From UBA1738 sp045591565 (lineage in GTDB: Bacteria; Bacillota; Clostridia; UBA1381): a DNA stretch of 9,851 bases. The stretch is from assembly GCA_045591565.1 (NCBI GenBank), contig JAZNTB010000050.1, positions 1 to 9,851 of the forward strand, read 5' to 3'. The notes under the pieces were generated by a model that was not told the origin of the DNA, did not search any database, and was given only the letters and a program-made list of their open reading frames with translations. Positions within the stretch are counted from its first letter, which is position 1. Every line of letters begins with the position of its first letter. The translations under genes were made by a program, and so were the position numbers. This document shows positions 5,958 through 9,851 of the stretch, piece after piece.

Positions 5958-6390
5958 GTTTCCCTCCAAATATCAAAAAAAGTATGTCCAGTATCCCGAG
6001 CACAAGGCACGGAATCAAAACCTGCGGTGCAGCAAAAATATGTATGAGCGTTTGGTTAATTCTTTCTGTATCGCCAAATATATAAATTCCGACAACCACA
6101 GAAAGCACTGCAAGAATGAGCACCGCTCCCGCTGCTGCGTCCTTTGCAATTCTTGCCTCAGGTTTAATCTCCTTTGTTGCAGTATCAACAGCGCGCTCTA
6201 TTGCAGTATTTATAAGCTCTGCCGCTATAACCAGCGCAATGCAAGTCAAAAGCATCATCCACTCAATTTTGGAAATGCCGTAAAAATATGCAAAAACTAC
6301 TATAAGATTTGCTATGGCAAGATGAAATCTCAAGTTTCTTTCTGCCCTTATAGCATCAACAATACCCCTTACCGCATAGTAAAAGCTCAT
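5947..6390 (-). CDS. dgkA: Diacylglycerol kinase / undecaprenol kinase family membrane protein
   Basis: This is a small integral membrane kinase of the DgkA family. In Gram-positive bacteria the homologue mainly phosphorylates undecaprenol to the carrier lipid used for cell wall synthesis; that is family knowledge, not visible here. Family residues: AERN (16-19), the active-site helix AELINTAIERAVD (57-69) with E58, N61 and E65, and AKDAAAGAV (82-90) with D84. Membrane segments lie at about 26-37, 41-60 and 86-106. A fourth hydrophobic segment at about 121-142 extends the protein to 147 residues, where the family is usually 110-130. The start is ATG at 6388-6390 with GAGGTG (6395-6400) 4 nt upstream. 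A GTG at 6400-6402 would overlap the SD and is rejected. It begins 1 nt after the ybeY stop. Confidence 0.92.
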   Translation of the reverse strand: MSFYYAVRGIVDAIRAERNLRFHLAIANLIVVFAYFYGISKIEWMMLLTCIALVIAAELINTAIERAVDTATKEIKPEARIAKDAAAGAVLILAVLSVVVGIYIFGDTERINQTLIHIFAAPQVLIPCLVLGILDILFLIFGGKHEK

Positions 6391-6391
6391 T

Positions 6392-6886
6392 TTACACCTC
6401 ACGAGTTATCCCGAGTTTATTTAAAATATCTTCCTGTTTTCCAAACATTATCTTCTCGCCTTCCGGATCATCCACATGGTCATATCCCAAAAGGTGAAGC
6501 ATTGAGTGAACTGTCAAAAACGCAATTTCACGGCGGAAACTGTGACCGAACTCCTTTGCTTGCTCTTTGGCACGCTCTGCCGAAATAACGATATCACCCA
6601 AAATCAGGTTATCGCCGTCCATATCAAAATCGGAGTCTATAATATCTCCGTTTTCATCAAAGTAAAGCATAGGAAAGGATAGGACATCAGTAGAGGCATC
6701 TATATTTCTTGTGTCGCGGTTAATTTCGCGTATATCCTCATTGTCCACAACTGTAACACTTACCTCTGCGTCAAAATCACATTCCTCGTATTTTAGTGTA
6801 TATTCAATAACAGCTTCTATAGTTTTTTCTATATCGTTACTGATTTCCACCTTTTCTTGTTCGTTCTCTATTATTATCTCTGCCAT
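6392..6886 (-). CDS. ybeY: rRNA maturation endoribonuclease YbeY
   Basis: YbeY is a metal-dependent single-strand endoribonuclease involved in 16S rRNA 3'-end processing and ribosome quality control. The 164 residues are typical for clostridial members. The zinc-binding signature H127-SML-H131-LLGYD-H137 is intact, and the conserved substrate-site segment RDTRNIDASTDVLSFP (57-72) is present. The ATG at 6884-6886 directly follows an in-frame TAA, so no longer form is possible. Its nearest SD, AGGAG (6900-6904), is 13 nt away, longer than normal. The gene's first 50 nt overlap the end of phoH in another frame, so re-initiation after phoH may help. Its pairing with phoH and era is conserved in Firmicutes. 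Confidence 0.96.
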   Translation of the reverse strand: MAEIIIENEQEKVEISNDIEKTIEAVIEYTLKYEECDFDAEVSVTVVDNEDIREINRDTRNIDASTDVLSFPMLYFDENGDIIDSDFDMDGDNLILGDIVISAERAKEQAKEFGHSFRREIAFLTVHSMLHLLGYDHVDDPEGEKIMFGKQEDILNKLGITREV

Positions 6887-7856
6887 TTACGCGTTTTTTC
6901 TCCTGTTCAGTATCGTATTTTTCGTATGCCTTAATAATCTTCTGCACGAGCGGATGACGCACTACATCTTTATCTGTCAGGATTGAAAACTCAATCCCTT
7001 CTATATTCTTAAGCACACGCTGTGCTACTTTAAGTCCCGACTTCTTGCCGTCCGGCAAATCGACTTGCGTTATATCTCCTGTCACTATCGCTCTTGAGCC
7101 GAAGCCTATTCTTGTCAAAAACATCTTCATCTGTTCAGGTGTAGTGTTTTGTGCCTCATCAAGAATAATAAATGCATCATCAAGAGTTCGCCCTCTCATA
7201 TATGCAAGCGGAGCAACCTCTATCATTCCCCGCTCCTGGAATCGGGCAAAGCCTTCACCGCCGAGCATCTCGTACATTCCGTCATAAAGCGGACGGAGAT
7301 ACGGGTCTACCTTGTTCTGCAAATCTCCCGGCAAAAATCCGAGCTTTTCGCCAGCCTCAACTGCGGGACGAGTAAGTATAATACGGCTTACTTCCTTATT
7401 CCTAAGCGCCGTCACTGCCTTTGCAACCGCAAGATAGGTTTTTCCTGTTCCGGCAGGTCCTATTCCAAAAACAATCGTGTTATTATTTATTGCCTCAATA
7501 TATTTCTTCTGTCCTAATGTTTTTGTTTTTATCGGATTTCCTTTGTGATTTACCGCAATGCAGTCATCTCCTAAAAGCTTTATATCAAAGCCTCCGTTTT
7601 CCTGCACCATGGTTATGGCGTACAAAATCTTCTGTTCGTCAATTACTTCGCCTTTTTCAAGAATCTGCAAAAGTATTCTTATGACATCATCTGCCTTGTC
7701 AAGCTTCTCCTCATCACCTGATATCTTTATACAGTTATCCCTTGATGTTATGCTGACCTCAAGCCCTTTTTCAAGTAACTTTAAATTTGAATCAAAACTG
7801 CCGAATAACCCTTGCAAATCAATTTCCTGCGGCAGTTCTATCTGTCTTTGGTTCAA
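6837..7856 (-). CDS. phoH: PhoH family ATPase
   Basis: PhoH-like proteins are P-loop ATPases, probably RNA-associated (helicase-like), commonly encoded next to ybeY; the exact role is not settled. The 339 residues contain an N-terminal KH-like region (about 15-70), the Walker A motif GPAGTGKT (133-140), RPAVEAGEKLGFLPGD (163-178), Walker B with ILDEAQN (231-237) and a TGD sensor-type segment near 259-261. The tail after about residue 312 is strongly charged and low in complexity, and it overlaps the start of ybeY by 50 nt. The start is TTG at 7854-7856: AGAGGTG (7864-7870) lies 7 nt upstream, and an in-frame TGA inside that SD rules out anything earlier. The gene overlaps yqfD by 38 nt. In Bacillus and many clostridia pgpH follows; here ybeY does. 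Confidence 0.94.
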   Translation of the reverse strand: MNQRQIELPQEIDLQGLFGSFDSNLKLLEKGLEVSITSRDNCIKISGDEEKLDKADDVIRILLQILEKGEVIDEQKILYAITMVQENGGFDIKLLGDDCIAVNHKGNPIKTKTLGQKKYIEAINNNTIVFGIGPAGTGKTYLAVAKAVTALRNKEVSRIILTRPAVEAGEKLGFLPGDLQNKVDPYLRPLYDGMYEMLGGEGFARFQERGMIEVAPLAYMRGRTLDDAFIILDEAQNTTPEQMKMFLTRIGFGSRAIVTGDITQVDLPDGKKSGLKVAQRVLKNIEGIEFSILTDKDVVRHPLVQKIIKAYEKYDTEQEKKRVNGRDNNRERTRKGGNQ

Positions 7857-9045
7857 GTACTTTCACCTCTATCCGTTTTTCTGTTCCTATTTTTTCAATA
7901 AAATTCATCGTGAGTGTCACAAATATTGTTTCTTCATCTATCTTTTTTACATCAACGCTTTTATCAACAAGCTGCGCCCCCGGTAAAAGCTCACCGGCAA
8001 TTTGCGCCTCAAGCTTTTTCTGCGCAAACTCCACGGCGGTATCATATGAAATCGGCTCTTTCTCGGTTGTGAACTCACAACACTTCACTCTCTTAATACC
8101 AACGCCCAAAAAGCCGTCCTTGCCGATTTTAAGCTCATAATCCTTTTGCGAGGTATCATAGTCCTCAAAAGGCACTTTATCGCTTATGTAAAGCGGAAGC
8201 TGCCACTTGAAAAAGTTCAGGGTAAGAAAGTTCCGTTTCCTGCCCGTATATTTTTTGTAGCAGTAAACTTGCTTAAATGTTCCCGTCTTAGTATGCTCGG
8301 TATATGCTTCAACACTGCCTGAGGAGTGTACCTGATATCCCGGCTCATTTTCAAATTCGTATGTGCCGGAAATAATAGTATCTCCTGCCGCAACCGCCTG
8401 ATTTTCCGTAACCAGACATCGTCCGCGCTCGGCTATAACCCTTTTTATGATGCCGTTTCGCATTGCAATAATATCACAGGGCGTATCGGGTGAAAAAACC
8501 TCAGGAGGAATTATATCCTCCCTCACCTCTACAACTGCTTTTGTTCCTCTTATATAAACCCATGCCCAACAAATATTATCGGTATGATTTAAAATTATAT
8601 TCTTCATTTCGATGCCGGATTTTAAGTTCCTCTTCGGCATACCCTGATAAAGTCCCGCTAATTTTACGGCAGTTTCAAGCTGCTTCTTATCACAGTTTTC
8701 TGCCCCCTCGTAGCTTACAGACCATATAAACTGCGAGCCTACCATAAACACCATAAAAAATGCAATCAGCCCTGCCAAAAACAGCTTTCTCGACCTTAGC
8801 CTTTTGAGAAGAAAAACCAACCCTCGTTTTTTCTCTATATGAATGCGAACGCCTTTTGCTGCGCCTCTTATTTTAAAATAATCTCTGAGTCCTATCTGCA
8901 CTAAAATTCTGTCCTTTTGAAAGTCCAGATTCTTTGGTTTTACTCCGCGCAATATAATTCTGTTTAGGAATTCTTCCTTATTTTGTCCCGATATTGATAG
9001 TATAACATATCCTTTTGAAAAATGGAAGATTTTTATTAAAAACAA
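7819..9045 (-). CDS. yqfD: Sporulation protein YqfD
   Basis: YqfD is a membrane-anchored protein of the mother-cell sporulation programme; its mechanism is unknown to me. The 408 residues fit the family (about 400). The N-terminal cytoplasmic part (about 1-86), with GYVILSISG and a basic segment KKRGLVFLLKRLRSRK before the membrane, resembles known YqfD proteins. One transmembrane helix lies at about 88-108. The large extracytoplasmic part includes a POTRA-like stretch (about 111-176) and IIPPEVFSPDTPCDIIAMRNG, with the characteristic I-R-G-T and N-G-x-I-x-x-x segments. The start is TTG at 9043-9045, with GGGAGGT (9055-9061) 9 nt upstream; an earlier in-frame TTG at 9069 would place that SD inside the gene. 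It follows yqfC by 16 nt and overlaps phoH by 38 nt. Confidence 0.9.
   Translation of the reverse strand: MFLIKIFHFSKGYVILSISGQNKEEFLNRIILRGVKPKNLDFQKDRILVQIGLRDYFKIRGAAKGVRIHIEKKRGLVFLLKRLRSRKLFLAGLIAFFMVFMVGSQFIWSVSYEGAENCDKKQLETAVKLAGLYQGMPKRNLKSGIEMKNIILNHTDNICWAWVYIRGTKAVVEVREDIIPPEVFSPDTPCDIIAMRNGIIKRVIAERGRCLVTENQAVAAGDTIISGTYEFENEPGYQVHSSGSVEAYTEHTKTGTFKQVYCYKKYTGRKRNFLTLNFFKWQLPLYISDKVPFEDYDTSQKDYELKIGKDGFLGVGIKRVKCCEFTTEKEPISYDTAVEFAQKKLEAQIAGELLPGAQLVDKSVDVKKIDEETIFVTLTMNFIEKIGTEKRIEVKVLEPKTDRTAAGN
7864..7870 (-). promoter_or_regulatory. SD that fixes the TTG start of phoH
   Basis: On the minus strand AGAGGTG stands 7 nt before TTG 7856. The TGA formed by its last bases (7863-7865) is in frame with phoH, so the TTG is the first possible start. 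The same layout is found before yqfC. Confidence 0.75.
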
Positions 9046-9054
9046 TTCAAAAAA

Positions 9055-9064
9055 ACCTCCCTTA
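9055..9064 (-). promoter_or_regulatory. SD of yqfD fused to the yqfC stop codon
   Basis: On the minus strand TAAGGGAGGT holds both the yqfC stop TAA (9062-9064) and the yqfD SD. It decides the TTG start at 9045 and is a second case, after recO and the deaminase, of a stop codon built into the next SD. Confidence 0.75.
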
Positions 9065-9322
9065 TACAAGTTTTATTGAAGATATTTTTCCTGAAATAAC
9101 AATATTTCCTTCACCTATTGTCTTGATCTCAAAATCCTGCCCACACATTTCTATAACTCCGCCCTTATATTTCAGCTTGATATTCTCCTTTTTATATTCA
9201 ATAAGTGCAGTATAGTTTTCTATATGAGCACTTTTGTTACCTACTATGGTTATTTTAGGCATTTCAAGCATTATTTCATACGGCATTTCCAAAGCGTCCG
9301 AAACAGCTTTTGCAATATCCAA
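9062..9322 (-). CDS. yqfC: Sporulation protein YqfC (YabP/YqfC family)
   Basis: The protein is 86 residues long and belongs to the YabP/YqfC family of small sporulation proteins; in Bacillus yqfC and yqfD are transcribed in the mother cell by sigma-E. An N-terminal helix holds LEMPYEIMLEMPKITIVG (11-28), matching the family pattern of Leu/Pro-rich helix then P-x-I-T-x-x-G, followed by HIENYTALIEYKKENIKL and a beta-rich C terminus with GQDFEIKTI and GNIVISGKI. No signal peptide or membrane segment is seen. The start is TTG at 9320-9322, with AGAGGTG (9330-9336) 7 nt upstream and an in-frame TGA inside the SD, so it cannot start earlier. It is the first gene of the operon and is divergent from ylbJ. 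Confidence 0.9.
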   Translation of the reverse strand: MDIAKAVSDALEMPYEIMLEMPKITIVGNKSAHIENYTALIEYKKENIKLKYKGGVIEMCGQDFEIKTIGEGNIVISGKISSIKLV

Positions 9323-9341
9323 AGTGTATCACCTCTTGAAA

Positions 9342-9372
9342 ATTATATGCTATATTTTATCTCTAAATGTCA
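9342..9372 (-). promoter_or_regulatory. Candidate sigma-E type promoter of yqfC
   Basis: The minus strand carries CATATAAT (9342-9349), matching 7 of 8 positions of the sigma-E -10 (CATACAMT as I recall it). Upstream only a poor -35, TGACATT (9366-9372), is found, at 16 bp, a little long. The hexamer TATAAT inside it could also serve sigma-A, but no good -35 lies at 17 bp. Predicted transcription would begin almost at the SD, a very short leader. Tentative. Confidence 0.4.
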
Positions 9373-9378
9373 TAATCA
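9350..9378 (+). promoter_or_regulatory. Candidate sigma-E type promoter of ylbJ
   Basis: CTATATT (9350-9356), a 14-bp spacer and CATAATCA (9371-9378). Spacing and the ATATT and CATA cores fit sigma-E; the rest of the -10 does not. It overlaps the candidate yqfC promoter on the other strand and would also give a leader of only about 14 nt. Weak. Confidence 0.3.
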
Positions 9379-9398
9379 TTGTTATGGAGGCGATTAAT

Positions 9399-9851
9399 TT
9401 GAAGAAAATATTACCTTATATCCCTATAATTTTTATAACCATTCTGATGCTGATTTTCCCTGACCGGTCGATTATGTATGCCAAATCTGCAATAAGTCTG
9501 TGCGGAGAGATAATCATACCATCCCTTTTCCCTTTTTTTGTTTGTTCCGGGCTTTTGATATATTCCGGACTTGCAAAAACTGTTGCAAAGCTCTGTCGCC
9601 CTGTTATGATGCCTCTTTTTAATGTCAGCGGAAGTGGTTCGCTTGCCTTTGTTCTGGGCATTATAAGCGGTTATCCGTTGGGAGCAGTCACTGCCTGTCA
9701 GCTATACGAATCGGGATACCTTTCCAAAAGCGAAGCGGAGCGCTTACTTGCTTTTTGCAATAACTCAGGCCCGCTTTTTATTCTTGGCTCAGTAGGCGCT
9801 GCAATCTATTCAAGTCGGGAAATAGGCATTGTTATCTATGTATCACATATC
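9399..9851 (+). CDS. ylbJ: Sporulation integral membrane protein YlbJ, N-terminal 151 residues (cut by window edge)
   Basis: YlbJ is a multi-pass membrane protein of the mother cell needed for a normal spore coat or cortex; it has a nucleoside-recognition (gate-like) fold. The frame is open to the right edge. Hydrophobic segments lie at about 4-20, 37-58, 81-100 and 124-136. Family motifs are IIPSLFPFFVCSGLLI (39-54), GIISGYPLGA (87-96) and NNSGPLFILGSVG (121-133). The family is about 400 residues long, so some 250 are missing on the right. The preferred start is TTG at 9399-9401 with GGAGG (9386-9390) 8 nt upstream. An in-frame ATG at 9384-9386 overlaps this SD and has none of its own. It is divergent from yqfC, another sporulation gene. 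Confidence 0.9.
   Translation, partial: MKKILPYIPIIFITILMLIFPDRSIMYAKSAISLCGEIIIPSLFPFFVCSGLLIYSGLAKTVAKLCRPVMMPLFNVSGSGSLAFVLGIISGYPLGAVTACQLYESGYLSKSEAERLLAFCNNSGPLFILGSVGAAIYSSREIGIVIYVSHI

Noticed and set aside
5920..6588. Open frame of 222 codons on the plus strand
   Set aside because: It lies antisense across dgkA and ybeY, which have clear family motifs and SDs; its product is rich in Cys, His and Ser with no recognisable domain.
7149..8140. Several plus-strand open frames opposite phoH and yqfD
   Set aside because: They are antisense shadows with low-complexity Ser/Phe-rich products and no supporting SD.
9046..9069. Earlier yqfD start at TTG 9069
   Set aside because: The GGGAGGT SD would then be inside the gene; TTG 9045 has ideal spacing to it.
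9384..9398. ylbJ start at ATG 9384
   Set aside because: The ATG overlaps the GGAGG that serves TTG 9399 and has no SD of its own; it cannot be fully excluded.
9416..9661. Minus-strand open frame opposite ylbJ
   Set aside because: It is antisense to the motif-bearing YlbJ frame, with no SD and no family resemblance.
1..9851. CRISPR array, tRNA, rRNA, insertion sequence, prophage or att site
   Set aside because: I found no spaced repeats, cloverleaf, transposase, integrase or terminal inverted repeats; gene order is conserved core chromosome.

Overview
This window is a stretch of chromosome from a low-GC, endospore-type Firmicute, most likely a member of the Clostridia. GC is roughly 40% by eye, not counted. 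The grounds are the classic Firmicutes block yqfC-yqfD-phoH-ybeY-dgkA-era-yqzL-recO, three sporulation-family genes (yqfC, yqfD, ylbJ), a clostridial-type pyruvate phosphate dikinase, and strong Shine-Dalgarno (SD) sequences with frequent TTG starts. There is no sign of a mobile element, phage, CRISPR array, tRNA or rRNA.

Layout. Positions 1-1598 (minus strand) hold the N-terminal 60% of ppdK, cut by the left edge. An AT-rich divergent promoter region (1599-1863) separates it from radA (1864-3240, plus). radA ends inside a tandem pair of bidirectional terminator hairpins (3223-3289) shared with the convergent rpsT (3293-3559, minus), which has its own near-consensus promoter. From 9322 down to 3656 runs one tightly packed minus-strand operon: yqfC, yqfD, phoH, ybeY, dgkA, era, a small yqzL gene, recO and a dCMP-deaminase-family gene. 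Several of these genes overlap, and several SD sequences are built into the end of the previous gene. At the right edge a divergent ylbJ begins (9399, plus) and runs off the window.

Function. The operon mixes ribosome maturation and RNA quality control (ybeY, era, phoH), membrane lipid or undecaprenol phosphorylation (dgkA), recombination repair (recO), nucleotide salvage (the deaminase) and sporulation (yqfC/yqfD). radA and recO both serve recombination, ppdK serves central carbon metabolism, and rpsT encodes ribosomal protein S20.

I do not see a wholly new system. The points most worth attention are: four neighbouring genes at the right end that all start with TTG; a 58-residue yqzL gene whose SD lies in an inverted repeat; loss of the usual pgpH and cdd members from the operon, with a different deaminase added at its distal end; and a radA stop codon sitting in the loop of its own terminator. 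Start codons for era, dgkA, yqfD and the deaminase are set here by SD position rather than by the longest open frame.
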